From: Prorocentrum cordatum | Taxonomy: Eukaryota > Sar > Dinophyceae > Prorocentrales > Prorocentraceae | Reading direction: 5' to 3' | NCBI GenBank assembly: GCA_963575745.1 | Contig: CAUYUJ010001466.1 | Span: forward strand, 5,001-69,000 | Length of the DNA: 64,000 nt | Shown: positions 21,900 to 34,859 of the stretch, piece by piece | Position numbering within the stretch: the first letter of the stretch is position 1 | Layout of the letters: each line of letters starts with the position of its first letter | Position numbers and translations under genes: made by a program | Notes under the pieces: generated by a model | Databases searched by the model: none | What the model was told of the DNA's origin: nothing | What the model saw: the letters and a program-made list of their open reading frames with translations, nothing else

Positions 21900-24800
21900 A
21901 GGCACAGTTGGAGAGGAGGACGGATGAGGGCGGAGGGCGGAGAGAAGGCGGGAGACGGGAAGGAGGGAGGAGGAAGAAGGGAGGGTAAGAGGGCGGGAGG
22001 GAGGGAGGAGAGGAAGCGAGGGCAGGAAAAGGAGGCAAGGGGGAGAGACGGGAGGGAAAAGGGGGGAGGGAAAGACGAGGAGGAAGGGGGGGGTTATAAG
22101 GTTCTTGCCCTTGTTACATTATCTCGAGGGGGGCCCCAAGGGTTCTCGTGCAAAGGGGGGGGAGAGAAGAAGGGGGTGGGGAACGCGGGGGAAGGGGAGG
22201 ATAAGGGGCATAAGGAGGAAGGGAGGGGAAGGGGGCGTCGGGGAGGTGGAACAAGAGAGAGCGAGAGAGAGAGGGAGCGAGAGTAGAAAGTAGGATGGGA
22301 AGAAAAAGGAAACGCAGAACGGGGGAAGGGGAGGAGGGGGAGGAAGGGAAGCAGAAGAGGGAAAGCGGCGGACAAGGGGCCACACGCTGGGCTGACGATG
22401 CGTACCGAAATGACGCTGCGTCCTGCCACTCGTGGTGGCCGGCATCGCGGCAACTGCGCACTTGTTCACGACCTTACGCGGTGGCTTACGCGGGCAAAAG
22501 ACCTTACGCGGGCAGCTTGCGCGAAATTCAAGCACTTGGCGACCATGGAAGGCAGCAGGCGGTCACAAGCCTGGCGCCAGCTCCTGCTCTACCGAGGGAA
22601 AAAACGGGAATGAAGGGATGGGGAGCAAGGAAGGAGCGATGGAGGCAGAGGGAGGAGGGAAACAGGGGGAGGGAAAGAGGGAGAAGGGACAGAGAGAGGG
22701 AGGGAGGGAGCGAGGGACTGGAGGGAACGAAGGAGGGAGGGAAGGAAAAAGAGAAGAGGGGGCCAGGAAGGGAGGGGGGAGGAGGGAAACGGGGAAGGAG
22801 GGAGGGAGCAGGAAACGAAGCAGGGAAAAGGGAGGGAGGAGGTGGGCGAGAGGTGGGAAAGGCTAGGTGTCTGCAGTGTTCAAATATTGCGGGGGGTCGA
22901 GGTGGCTCTCATGATGTGGGGAGGTTTGGGCGAGGGCTGGCAGGAAGGTAAGTAAGGAAGGGGCGGGAGAGAACGCGGGGAAGGGTAAGGAACAGAACGG
23001 AAGGGAGGGAGGGAGGAAAAAAGAGAGAGAAAGTTGGGGAAGGGGAGGCCGAGGAAAACTGGGGAGACGAATCGGAACTCGTGGTGGAGAAGGAGTATCA
23101 AGAGAAAGAGGAGGAGGACGGGGGACAGGTTGGTTGGTTGGTGACCTCCCAGCGGGGTGGCATTTTGGGGCTGCGGGTTCAGCCCCTTTAGTGGAGAGCT
23201 GCGGGGCCCAAACGCGACAGACAGCAACCCCACAACGTCAGCCCAGGGATGGATGAGACCACTTTCGGGAATCAGCCCTGGGAGAGAGGGGGAGGGTACG
23301 AGGACTTGCGTGCCACCGTGCCCAAACCACCCTCAGCTCACAGGCTCCCTCCTGGGAGGTGCCACGCCCAAAGCCGAAAGGCAAACGCTAGATTTTGTTT
23401 TTTCCTGGGGAGGGGGCATCAGCGGCCCTCCGGCAGAGATCCTCGCCCGGTCTCGACTCCATCCTACGCCACCGTACGACGTAGGTACGACGATCGCCGG
23501 ATGGAGGGAGAGAGGAACAGACCCGGAGGGGGAAGAGTTCCAGAAGAGGGTCGCCTCTTGCTCCAGGAAATCTCCTGGCGACGCTGCCTCGGAGAAGCCT
23601 GCATCCCCTGGCGACGTACTCAGCTGGACGCGGGCGTATTCCTCCCTAGCTTCGGGTTGCGGTCTCCATCGGGTCTGCCAGAAGGCAGCGCGCAACTGCT
23701 GGGTGACCCCGCAGGCGCCTAATAGGGGAATTGGCCGATCAGGTTGTCCAGCAGAGCCCGCATGGGACCAGGGGGAGCGCACGCGATGCGAGCTCCCCAA
23801 GTTTCCTCATCGCATGCCGAGGAGAGGGAGGACGAGAGCCAGAGGCGGGGTATGGCGGCGGAAAAGGGCCCAAGAGGGAGAGAGGGACAGCGGAGGGAAA
23901 GCAAGGAAAACGAGGAGCACGAGGAGGAGAATGAGGAAAAGAGAGGAAGAAAGGGGGAGGACACAATGGGGGGGGAAGGAGATGAAGCAGGAGAAAAGGA
24001 GAATGAAGAGGAGAGGGGGGAAAGAAGAGGACGGCGGATGGGGAGGACAAGGGAGAAGAAGAGAAGGAGAGGGATGGCGGCGGACAAGAGGCCGAAAGGA
24101 AGAGAGGGATGGGGGAGGACAAAGAGGAGGAAGAGGAGGAGGAGGAGGAGGAGGAGGAGGAGGAGGAAGGCTGGGTGCAAATGCCACGGGTTGCACAAAG
24201 TCAACCGCTAGGCACCACAAAATGCACTTTATCAAGTCCCCACTCCACTAGAAAACAACAAACTCTCCATCCAGAAACTTCAACGCACCGACTTCCACAA
24301 CGTTCCGTTGGCAACCACCCGCACAAAATCTTAGCCGCCCGCTCCCCTGGAACCCGAATCATTGCCCTTCACTGTGCCCATCGCACGACCGACGCAGAGC
24401 GGGTGTGTGGCTAGTGTTTTGGAGCCCTGCTGGTGTGAAGGCTCTGGTACGACATGCAAAAATCGAGCGCGAAGAATCCACAACCGCGTCGGGCGCACGG
24501 GGAACGAGAGGTGGAGGGAGAGGAAAAGGAAGAGGAAGAGGAAGAGGAGGAGGAAGAGGAGGAAAACGAGAAGGAGGATAAGGATAGCGGCGGACAGGGC
24601 CGAATGCAGGAAAGGGATGGGGGAGGAGGACAAGGAGGAGGAGGAGGAGGAGGAGGAAGACGGGGCACAAAATCCACGGGTTGCACCACGTCCGCTGCCT
24701 CGAACCCACTGACCCCGAGTCTGCTCGATCGACTTCTCCTCGCCACATGAAAAAATATCCCGGCAAGCGCACACTCCATGTGAACCGTTTTAGTTTGCAT

Positions 24801-27165
24801 GAAAAGGATCGTCGTCGTCATTGAGTTTGTGGCTGTTGCGCTTGCAACGAAAAACAAAGAGGAGGAGAAGGGAGGGGGAGGATGGAGAGAGTCAGTACGG
24901 GAGGGACGGGCAGAGAGGGAAGGAGAAAGAGGAGGAGGAGGCGCGTGGAGAAAACAATAACTCCATCTTGGACGTTCGGAACACACTCCTCACACAAGAA
25001 CTTCGGCACACCGGATTCCACAACGTTCCGTTGGCGCCCATCCAGACAAAATCGAAGCCACCCGCTCCCCTAGAAACCGAATCATTGCCCTTGGCAGCCC
25101 CCAGCGTATGACCGAAACAGGGGCGATATGTGACTGGCACGAAGAATCTACGATCGCATCAGTCGCACGGCGCGCGGTTCCCCCCTTGCCGACTCCTCCT
25201 GCGCCCCCACGGAGCACTATCGCCATCATCGTGATTACAACCCCAGTCCCCATCACAATTCTCTTTCTCCTCATCGTCGTCCTCATTCTCCCCATCCCCT
25301 CCAACCACTCCCGACTTGCGAAAGAAGGTCTCAAGACGTGCTCTGTTCGGGGCGCGGCGGAGGCAACGCCCGCAGACGCGGCGCTGCGATGGCGCCGGCC
25401 TGCGCCTGCACAGGCTGCCGCAGCGAAAGCCACGCGCTGGGCTGGAGGTCCGTGCCGAAGCAACGCTGCGTCCTGCCCTTCGTGCTGGCTGGCATCGTGG
25501 CGACTGCTCACTGGTGTGCGACCTTACGCGGTGGCCTACGCAGGCAAAGGACCTTACGCGGGCAGCTTACGCAAAATTCACACGCATCGTGCCATGGAAA
25601 GTTGAGGGCGCTCCCAATGTTGGCTCCCGACCCTAGTCTACAGAGGGGAGAGGGGAGAGAGTACATGAGGTGGAGGGAAAGAGGGAATGATGAAGCAGGG
25701 ATGGAAGGGAGGAAGAGCAAGGAGGAAGGAGGAAGAGGGGAGAAGAAAGGAGGAGGAGGAGGAGGCAGAAGGAGGAAGGAAACAGAGAGGAGGGAAAGAG
25801 AAGGAGGAAGGGAGGGAAGGAGAGAGAGAGAGCAAAGAAGGGATGACGGAGGGAGGAGGAGTGAAAAGGGGATGGGGTGGAGGGAGGGAAACAAGAAGGC
25901 CGGGGGAGGGAGCGAAGAAGAGCGTGGCAGAAGTTCCCTGCGGTGCTCAAGTGCTGAGTGCGGAAGGTGGGGGGGCTCTCGGGGACGGACCAGGGGTCAG
26001 GGAAGGGGTGGGGGGGAGAGAGGAGAATCGAGGGGGCTCTCAGGGTTGGCAGGGAGGATAGGGAGAGGGAGAGGAGGGAGAGGGAGAGGAGGAAGGATAG
26101 GGAGGAGGGAAAGGGGGAAGGAGAGGGAGAGAAAGATTGAACGTGATGAAAACGGAGGGAGAGGGAGAGGAGGAAGGCAATGCGAGGCGAGGCGAGGCGT
26201 GCGTTCGCGCAAGGGCGGTCCTGACGGACTGGCCCCGAGATGGCTGCGCGGGGAGGCCAGGGCCCTCGGGAGCTGACTGGCTGGAGGTCGACGGGTGGAA
26301 GGCGAAAGCTGGAGGTGAAGGATGGGAATCGAAAGATGGCGGGCGCTGGGAAGTTGGAGGTCGGTCACGTAAAGGTCGCGGCCAACAGGTGGGAGGTCGA
26401 GGGCTGGAAGTGAAAGGTTTAAAACGTAAAGTTGGAGGTATGAGGTGGCAGATTTGGAGATAAGGGGGGATGAATGAAGAGGGGAGGAATAGACAAACAA
26501 AGGGAGCCACGAGGGGGACAAATGCGCCCCATCAACTTGCCATTGCCCTGCAGGAAAATCCTCATCCAGAAACTTCAGCGCAGCGGGTTCCACGCAATTT
26601 CTTTGGTACCCACCCGCACAATATCTGAGCCGCCCCCGATCGTGGAAACAGAACGATCCTCGGTGGCTGACCCCATCGCACGACGGAAACAAAGACGGTA
26701 TGCCACTGGAAAGAAGAATCCGTTAACGCATCGGGCGCACGGCGTGCAATCACCTTTGCCGACGCGTCCTGACCCCTTCCTGATCGCCATCAGCATCACC
26801 ATCCTTACCGCCACCACAACAATCATCCTCATCATCCTCCTCATTTCTCTTTTTGTCCGGATTCCACTCTTCATCCTCCCCACCTTCCCCCACCACTCCC
26901 AAATTCCAAAAAAAAACTTCCAACATGTGTGTTGGGTGACGCGGCAATGCGATGACGACGGACGGGCTTCTGCAACAAAGCCAAATGTTGAGTTGAAGAT
27001 CCGTACCGAAGCATCGCTGCGTTCTGCCACTCGTACTGGCCAGCATCGCGGCGACTGCGCACTGATTCATGACCTTACGCGGTGGCTTACGCGGGCAAAA
27101 GACCTTACGCGGGCAGCTTACGCGAAATTGAAGCGAATGGCGTCATGAAGGGCCGCGGGCGCAAA
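21900..27165. repeat. Purine-rich macrosatellite cluster 1, unit about 1.55 kb
   Basis: Modules recur in order with GGGA/GGA tracts between them. Module 1 (CATCCAGAAACTTCAACGCA) is at 24270, 24990 and 26560. Module 2 (GACGGTATGYCACTGG) is at 25115 and 26693. Module 4 (GACCTTACGCGGTGGCTTAC, GGGCAGCTTACGCGAAATTC) is at 22470, 25530 and 27075. Module 5 (GGCTCTCAGGGGTCAGGAA) is at about 22900 and 25970. The distance between module-4 copies at 25.5 and 27.1 kb is about 1.55 kb. 23150-23800 is less repetitive and unassigned. Arg/Glu/Gly-rich open frames follow the purine tract and are not genes. Confidence 0.75.
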
Positions 27166-28989
27166 CAACCTTGGCCCCCACTCCTGCTCGAGGTAGGGAG
27201 CAGAGGGGGGAGGAAAGAAGGCAGACGGATGAGGGAAGCTTTTGCTACGTCGCAACGCAGCAGAGGCAGTCCGCACGCGCGCTCAGGCGTTCCGGGAAGC
27301 CGAAAGCGCAAATTAGCCGGCTGCCAGAGGAGGGAGGACAGGCGAAAGCGGCCGCGAAGCAGGAGGGAGGCAGGGGAGGGCACTCCTCTCGCGAGGTGCG
27401 TCACCGTAGAGCAGCCAGGGCGGCCAGCCAGTGCTGCATCCCCTTGCAGCGGGCACGGGGCGGCGTCGCGGCCACCCCCACGAGCTGAAGCAGGGGCTGC
27501 CGCGCGCAAAATTAAAGAAGTACAATATGGAAGGAGGGCATGCCCAGCCACGTCGAAGACGTCCCAGTCCAGCGGGGGGCCCAAACAACTAACCAGACCC
27601 CAGGTGGCAAAATGCAGCGGGGGTGGTCAAAGGACCACCTTGAGTGGGGCGGGCAAAGTTGCCCGCTGATGCTGGCGTTGGCAGCGCCGGGGAGGGACTG
27701 ATCCCACCGGCAGCCGGCCAATAGCCGCGCGCAGCAGGGCGCGGGGGCGCAGCGGTGCGCCCAACCAGCAGTGCCACGGACGGGCGAAGACCAGGAAGGA
27801 TGGCGTTTGCCCGCAACCGGCCAGGGGGGCAGGTCACGGGGCAGACGGCTGGGGCCCCAGGTCGCCGTCCAGCGAAACGGCGGGCATGGGGGCCAAAAGC
27901 GGCGCGCCCCCGAGATAACGCGGCGAAGCGGCGGGAGAGGGGCGGCAGAGCCCGCACCCAGACGGCGCACGCATCGCAGCTGAGGGCGGGTGGCACCCCG
28001 CCCCCGGGGGAGCGGGGCGAAGGCCCCCCCGCTGCCGGGGCAGCAGCCGGAGCCGCGGCGGCAAGCCCAAGCGGCGCCCAGCCTGGAGGCAGCCCTCGCG
28101 GTTGCGCAAGCGCCCCAAGCGGGGCGGCAGAGAAGCGCCCCCCGGCACGCCCACGGGGCGGATGGCACAGGGGCGCGGCTGACGGGACGCAGGCGAGCCC
28201 AATAGGACAGCGCAAACGCCGCCCCAGGAGCGCCCAAGCCACCGGCGAGCGCAGCGCTCCGAGGACGCGGCGGCCGCGCTAGTCAGGGCCAGCGCGGGCC
28301 GGAGGCGCAGCCGCGGGCGCAGACTGGAGGACTGGAGGCAGCAGGCGCGGATGCGCCAGCGCCCCGCACGAGTTGGCGGAGGGTCGCCTCCAGGCACGCG
28401 CCAGCAGGCCCAGGGGCGCGGCAAACAAGGGGCCGACTGGGGAACCCACGCAGGCGGCGCAAGCGCCGCACCAGGGCCGCCCATGCCGCGGGCGGGCGCA
28501 AAGCACGCCCCGGAAAGGCGACGGCCGCGCCGGGTGGCTCCATCATCCAGGCGCCGGTGGAACTCACCTAAACGGCGGGCGGGCGGGAGGGCGCCGCCCG
28601 GGGCGGGCAGCGCGCCCGAGGGAAGCAGGCGGCGCCGGGGAGGCAGAGAGAGGGGGTGGGCGCCACCACGGGCGGATGGCGCGCCTCGAGGGAAGAGAGG
28701 GGGGGAGGGCGCACCGCCTGGGGTGCAAGCGAATAGACGCAATGCACCTCCCAGGGTGGTGGGAGGCGCCGATCCGCCAACGCGGATTCATCATCAAGCC
28801 AGGCCCGCCCTGGGGATGGAGCGCACTGAGCGCGCCCCGATCGATGGGCAAGACAGGTCTGAAGACCAAAAGCCTCGCATGCAGGATTGTTGGCCAGAAG
28901 TCCAGGAGGCGCCGCTGGCCCGCTTGCCCCCTGGCCATTCACGCCGATGGCCTGGACTAGTCGGTCCTGCCGCTGTCGCCGCACGTCGC
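27166..28989. other. Very GC-rich region, no gene called
   Basis: Degenerate GC-rich minisatellite-like sequence (GGCGGCAGAG, GCGCAAGCGCC, GGAGGCAGC). All six frames are largely open because AT-rich stops are rare. No domain or motif was recognised. Confidence 0.35.
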
Positions 28990-31290
28990 CCCAATCAACC
29001 TGCAGGTGGCGACGCTAGTAGAAGGCTCGAATCTCGTAGCAGGACGCGGCCAGGTCTTCAAGGATCTCGCGGCAGAATTTGTCGAAGCCGCCGAGGCCAC
29101 ACCGGCCCCTGCCCCATCCCTTGCCGCCCCTCTGGTCGCACGCCCTATTCCGCACATCTACGAAGAGTGCGACGCGGTTGGTGCTCTCCGACCAGGTCTC
29201 GTCGCGGCGCTCCCACGAAGCCCACTGCGGGCCCCATCGAACGTCGCGCCGCGGCAACTTGCGCAAGCGGTCGCACGGGTCGCTCCAGTCTCCGCGTCAG
29301 CACGCGTTGTCGCCCCACTGTCCGCGAGACCCCTGGTCGGGGGGGTAGCCGCGCCGGCGGTTGCCCCTGGTCCGGGAGCTCCAGCGGGAGACGCCAGCGC
29401 CGTCGCCAGTCCATCTCGACATCGCTGGGACATTGTAGCGCGCTGTCCACCAAGACGGCGCACCCCGCAAGGCGTTACCAGCCCAGCCGCCCGCTTCAGC
29501 GTCTCCCTTGGGGGCGGCCGCCCCGGGTGATCCAAGCCAGGCGGATGGGCTCTGTTCCGTCCAAGGCTGCGAGCCGTTATGCTCCGAGTTGGGCGCGCAG
29601 GGAGTTCCGTCTGAATCTCCGGGCCTGGTCTCGCCACCGATCCCCTTAGAAGATCGGGCGGGAGTCGCTCGCCCGCTGCGTCGGCCGGCGCGCGCGAGCG
29701 CGCGGGGCGGGCGCCGTCGCCGCCCCTGGCCATCAGGTAGTCGCTCGCCAGGGCACTGGGAGCGCGCCCGCTGCGTTGCAACGCGACAGGGAGCCCGACG
29801 GTTGAAATGAAGCCCAGGCGGTGTCCATCACCCGTGCTCGATTCGTCCTCCCGGCGCGGGTCGTCTGCTGGGGCGTGAGAGCATGGCGAGAACGGTTGCG
29901 ACGCCCCGCCCTCCACTGCCTCGCTGGGGCTCCAAACTGCGGTGGCACTGGCGCTGCGCCCCCCTGCAACCGCCTGGGCGCCCGGGCTGGGCGCGGCACT
30001 GCCACCCCCGTCCAGGCGCAGATTGCTCGCCCCCGTCGCGCCCGAGCTCGGCGAGAAGGGCGGTCTGGATGCGCGCGGGCAGCTCCTGTGGGGGGCCCGC
30101 GTCTGCAGTTCCAGGGGCTGGCGCGTTGCGGTCGCCGGCCTTGCCTGACGCCCCTGCCCCTGGCGGGCGGGCGGCGCCCCCGCCCGCTAGCCGGGTCTGG
30201 CGGGCCCGCCGGGTCTGCCGGGGCAGAGGGCCTGCGGTTGGCAGGGCCAACGCTGCGGATGTCATGGCTGGCCAGGGAGGACGCCGGCGCGCCCGCGTCG
30301 CGCCAGCATAGGGCCGGCGCCACCGAGAGCCAATCGAGATCGAACCCAGGAAGGAGCCCCTGTGCCGCACTCAGTTTTTCGTTTCTGCCGCATCCGACCC
30401 TGCTCCTGCCATGTGTTTTGCGCGGTCAGGCCTCTAGGCCACGCGGGCCAGGGCCGCGCGCCTGCCGCCCCGAGGGAAGACACCAGGGATTCCGCTGATG
30501 GGCACGCCCCCCCCGCGTAGATCACACGTGCAGCGCACGGCGCGACTCCAACAGCGGGCGTCGATCATGTTGTCATCATTGCCCTGGGGTTACACGGTGC
30601 GTCGTTCCCTATCGAAGCCCTGCCCTGCCTCCTCAATCTCGCGGCGGAGGCGACGGGCGCGATCAACCACGACGTGCGCGATGTCCGCGTCATGCCGCCT
30701 AGCTCTGGAGGCTGGGTCAATCTACCTGGCCGAGACTAGGGAGTGGACCTCGCGGCAGATCAGCCCCGGGCACGGCGGCGGCGGAAGGGGGCCCAAGTCT
30801 GCAAGCGCAAGGGCTGGCGCCGCAGCCACGGGGGGCCGAGGGGCACGCGGTTCGTTTGGGATCGCGGGCGGGACGCGCGCCATCCAAGTAGCGTCTGCTT
30901 GCAGGGAGGGGCCGCGTTGGAACGGGCCATGTCCAAGTCCCAAATCAAATCCCATGAAGAGCTCAGCGCCGATCCGCATGGGGGCCATGGCCAGTCCCGC
31001 TGGCAGAGCAGGCTGGAAGCTGCCCCACGCACTCCGTCGACCCCCGTCAGGTCCGTTAGCCCAGGCAGGAGGCCAGGGGGGCAAGCATGAACAGCCGGCA
31101 GCACCCCGCCCAGGCCCATACCGCGGCCCAGGCGCCCGGCATCCAGGACGGGGCCGCCATCCCACCGACGCGACGAAACGTCGAAGAAAGGATGCTGACA
31201 GCGCCACTGGGGCCATGTCGTCGCCTTCCAAGTACCTGGTGCAGAAACTGATCCTATACTGATTGCTGGCTGGGCCGTACTTCACCGCGT
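28990..31290 (-). pseudogene. Degenerate coding region downstream of the helicase C-terminal part
   Basis: Minus-strand frames contain non-repetitive protein-like stretches broken by stops and frame changes: around 31285-30720 (YRISFCTRYLEGDD), 30720-30600 (RRHDADIAHVVVDRARRLRR) and 29266-29015 (WASWERRDETWSE, FDKFCREILEDLAASCYEIR). They lie on the same strand as the helicase piece at 31.3-33.6 kb and could be its C-terminal continuation or a neighbouring gene. I assign no function. Confidence 0.3.
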
Positions 31291-33601
31291 GTATCCCACC
31301 AGGTTTACCTATGCTTCATGTGGCAGGTCGATGAGTACCCTGGACTGTACATTTAGCAGAAGTGGTGGCGGGCATAATGCTGGCTGGCAGCGCAGGCGCC
31401 CACCCCTCGAGGCTGCCGTCGGGCGCCAGCGGGGGCGGGGCCCACGGCGTCGGCTGCCCTGCTGGGGAGGCTGTCGGCGCACCTGAGGGCGCTGGGGCCG
31501 ACGCAGCGGGTCTAGTGGATCGCGCCCTCTGCGGCGGCAGCGGCGCCGCTTTGCAGCTGGCTGCAGCGGGGGCGGCGCCCAGGACGGCGGCTGGACTGCT
31601 GGGGCTGCTGCTGCCGCGCCCTTCGCCGCGGGCCCTGCGTCGGGTGATCCTGCGGGCCGCCTCCCCGTCGGCTGCCCGAGTCGAACCTGTCGTTGGTTTT
31701 GACGTTGGAGTCCGGCGGTCTCCTGGCTCTGTGACCTTTCCTGGCGCCTCTGTCATCTTGCAGGCGCCGCGAAGGTTGCGCAGGCCAAGGTAGACATGGG
31801 CCCGCGACTGCGCGCGGGCGCTCGGGGGGCGCCGCCGCGTCGGACCAGGCGCGCGCGGCGCCGCTCGGCCCACGCGGCCTCAAGCGCAACCTTCGCCTTC
31901 TCTTCGGGATCGCCAAGAGAGGTGGCGCGCTGCCTTTGAGCAGCCAGATCTCGAAGGTTCGCGGCGTCAACGAATTCGCCGCGGCCCGCGAAGAACCCCG
32001 GTGAATCGTCGGCGGTCCCGGCGGCCTGCCGCCCCATGCGCTGGCCCACCAGGTCGCCAGACAGGTCGTTGGCGCTGGAGGCGGCGGGCGCCATCCTAAT
32101 GTTCAGCGGGTCGGCGCCCAGCTCGACGTCAGGCGCCGGCGCGTCGCGCGGCCGCGGGCTGCCAGGATAGACCGCGACTCCGTCCCCAGCCAAGACGGCC
32201 CGCGCGCCCGACGGCCGGGCGCCCCAGATCTGAGCCAGTCACCCCCCGCGCAGCGCCATCGGGCATTCAAGGCCTTCTCCTTTGAAGCACGCACCCAATC
32301 CGGGAAGGATGCGGCGACGACCAGCCAACCGCTCTGAGCAATGCCTCGACGCGAGCGCGGAGCCCCGGAGGTCCTCCGCACGCGCGCCGCGGGCCGCGCC
32401 AAACTAATCGCGCGCGGGCTGGCAAACCCTGTTCCAAAGGCGCAGACGGCAACAACGGCCTCCCAAACTTCCCCCGCGGGACCAGGCTTGCCGCGCGGGA
32501 ACAGCAGCATCCTGGGTTCACGGACTACGATGAGCATGGTAGCTAGAAAAGTGGTGGCCCAGCCGGAGCTGAGCGGGCCCCCGCCCGCGCGCCCGAGGCG
32601 CGGCTTTCCCCAAGATGGCCCGCAGGTGCTCCATGGATGGCCGTCCGGCGCGCCTCTGGCAGCGACATGCGCCGCAACTCCGGCAGGCGGGCCAGCGTCG
32701 CGGCGCGCCAGGCGGGGCGGAGTCCTCCTTGCGTCGACACCTGCGCGACGCGCCAGGGCTCGGCGGTTCTGGGGGGAGCTGCTCTCCCGGGCAGATTCGG
32801 CGTCGTCAGACGCGGGTTGAAAACTGGCCAGGTGCACCAGGACAGCCCTGGCGGCTGCGCACACGAAGATGGTCGGATCATGGCCATGCCCCTGGTCGCG
32901 CAGTATCCCGCCGCAGCTGAACGGCCCCCTGGAATGCTCCGCCAGGTCCTGCGGCGCGCCCCCGGGCCCGCACGCGCGCGGGCGCGCGCTCGCGAGAGCA
33001 GGGCCCATCTGCAGCAGCTCGACCCATCGGCAGCTCGGCGCCTCCGCCAAGCGGTTCCAATCATGGTCCTCAGACAGCGGCGAGTCGACCAGAAAAGAGA
33101 AGCCGAGCCGCTGCGGGTCGCGCGTTTTGGCCGGCCTTTCCTCTCTGGCCTTCTGCTCTGCGGCCGTCGCGAGCACGGCCGTGCCCCGCGGGGGAGTTTC
33201 ATCTCAAACAACGTCGCCCAGGAGCGCGCTGGGCTCGAAGGTCTGGTCGCCCACAATGCGCGGGCGTTCGCCGGCCAGTTCCGAGTCGGCGGGCAGGGCC
33301 CAGATGCCAACCTCAAGGCCCCACCGCGCCAGCAAGTTGAGCTGGGATTCGGTCGCGGCGCTGAACATCTTGCTGTTGCCCACGATGGCGGCCCTGACTT
33401 GCCCCGCCTGGAAGCCACGTCGGGCCTGCGTCGGTCGTCAATGAAGCCCCGGGCGCAGCCGCCGTAGGCCCACGCGGCCCCGATCATGACCAAGCCCGCT
33501 TCATCTCCCTGGCCACAATCGATGGCGCAGATTTCGATCGGACCTTCCTGGAACAGGGTTACCGTTTCCAGCCCTGAGAAACACAATCCAAAGCCGTTGC
33601 C
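31291..33601 (-). pseudogene. SF1-type helicase, C-terminal part (motifs V and VI)
   Basis: Minus frame starting at about 33601 reads GPIEICAIDCGQGDEAG (motif V region, usual pattern V-x-T/I-x-D...QG-x-E) and then GFIDDRRRPDVASRRGK (motif VI region, usual GF...D-x-RR-x-NVA-x-(S/T)R-(A/G)K), about 33545-33395. After a one-base shift near 33390 it continues AAIVGNSKMFSAATESQ, the IVGN stretch that follows motif VI in Upf1/MOV10/IGHMBP2-like helicases. Further left the frame changes again, and protein-like sequence continues to about 31750 (EFVDAANLRDLAAQRQRAT). Walker A and DEAD-type motifs are absent here. They are found on the same strand at 53.5-56.1 kb, beyond the inverted-repeat block. At the right edge the frame meets a TAG just outside an AG, fitting a 3' splice site at 33601/33602. 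Confidence 0.6.
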
Positions 33602-34140
33602 CTGGGGTTTCTAGGATCAGCGGATCTGATCCGGGTTTTTTTTGATGCTCAAATCTGATCCAAACCCTCGGATCTGATCCGGAGGCGTGCGGAGCCTTGG
33701 ATCTGATCCAGGCGCGTGGATCTGATCCACGCGCCTGGATCTGATCCGAGCCCCGTCTCATCCATGTATACTCATACACACACGCATACATACACGTGTG
33801 TGTGGCTATCATTATATATGTGCATATATGTATACACCATATATGAAATATGGTATATGTATCATATACGATGCAAATCATAAGGTTGTATATACTTACA
33901 TACATATATATGTGTGTACGTGTGGTTATATGTACATATAAATATACATACATACATATATATGTGTATATACATGTATATATATCATATATATACGTAT
34001 ATATGTGTATACAAATATACATGTCTAATTGTATGCATGCGTGTATATGTGTATGCATGTACATGTACATGCAAACACATATATAGGAAGATGCATAGAT
34101 ACGTGCTTATATGTATATATAGGTGTATATATACACATCA
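33602..34140. repeat. Left inverted arm: GGATCTGATCC palindromes and TATACACA microsatellite
   Basis: 33602-33765 has six GGATCTGATCC-type palindromes. 33766-34140 is a TATACATA/ACACATAC microsatellite. The outer end GGGGTTTCTAGGATCAGCGG is matched in reverse complement at 53505-53528. The arm lies between the helicase C-terminal part and the plus-strand gene block. Confidence 0.8.
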
Positions 34141-34219
34141 GAGTACAAGGGTGGAACGGTCTTACAGCGTCTAGAGCTCTGGGCGTGTGGCTGAAGTGGC
34201 GTTTTGTTGAGCGGAATAG

Positions 34220-34264
<45 letters not shown>

Positions 34265-34859
34265 GGCCGCCCCTCTCGAAAACGTTTCGGATCCCAGGGC
34301 CCCGCCGCCCGCCCCTCACTCTTCTCGGTGACATACTGCGCTGGCTTATGCTTATATGCCCCGCTACCTTGCTCGCGACCTGCCCAGTGACCCGCCCTCG
34401 ACCCTGTTCATTCACGCGTCGCCATCACCACCATCAGGAGGAGTGGAGCGGAGGATGTATTTATGAGGCCACACAACAGCATGTGTCTTTCTCGGGGAGA
34501 TATCCCTGGGGGCTTCGCGCCCCCCCTAGGGACCCCGCATTTTACGGAGGGGGCGGACGGAGATGGTGGACGTCTCATCTGGGGCCCAGGAGGGTCAACG
34601 GCTACTGCCGCTGCTGCTGATTATGCTGCCCCTCCTCAAAGCCATTGTGGTTTCGAGCTTTCCAAATATGTTGTGGGCGCTCTCCCTCGTCATTTCCATA
34701 TTTTCCATAACAATTTGGATGCCTGCATGCGATGCAGCAGCGGTGGCGGCCATCTCGGCCGCGCTGGGGTCCAGTGCGCTGGTTGCGTACCGCGAGGACA
34801 CCCCATCCTTGCTTCTCCTCCCCCTCCACCTCCTCCTCTCGACCACCCCTCCTCCGCAG
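34141..34859 (+). other. Upstream region of gene A with (GTT)n
   Basis: 34221-34264 is a perfect GTT microsatellite. 34440-34810 has protein-like open frames; one ends VAAISAALGSSALVAYRE just before a C/T-rich tract leading to the AG at 34858-34859. This may be an earlier exon of gene A with a GA or other donor, but the boundary is not convincing. Confidence 0.35.

Noticed and set aside
23157-24251. 364-codon plus frame and 155-codon minus frame in the less repetitive 23.1-23.8 kb stretch
   Set aside because: The second half is purine-tract Arg/Gly/Glu. The first half shows no motif, and both strands look equally open.
27755-28742. Ala/Pro/Arg-rich frames of 175-302 codons
   Set aside because: GC-rich degenerate minisatellite with few possible stops. 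No domain seen on either strand.
34204-34331. Coding frame with a Val or Leu run over (GTT)n
   Set aside because: A microsatellite inside AT-rich spacer, with no coding sequence on either side in frame.
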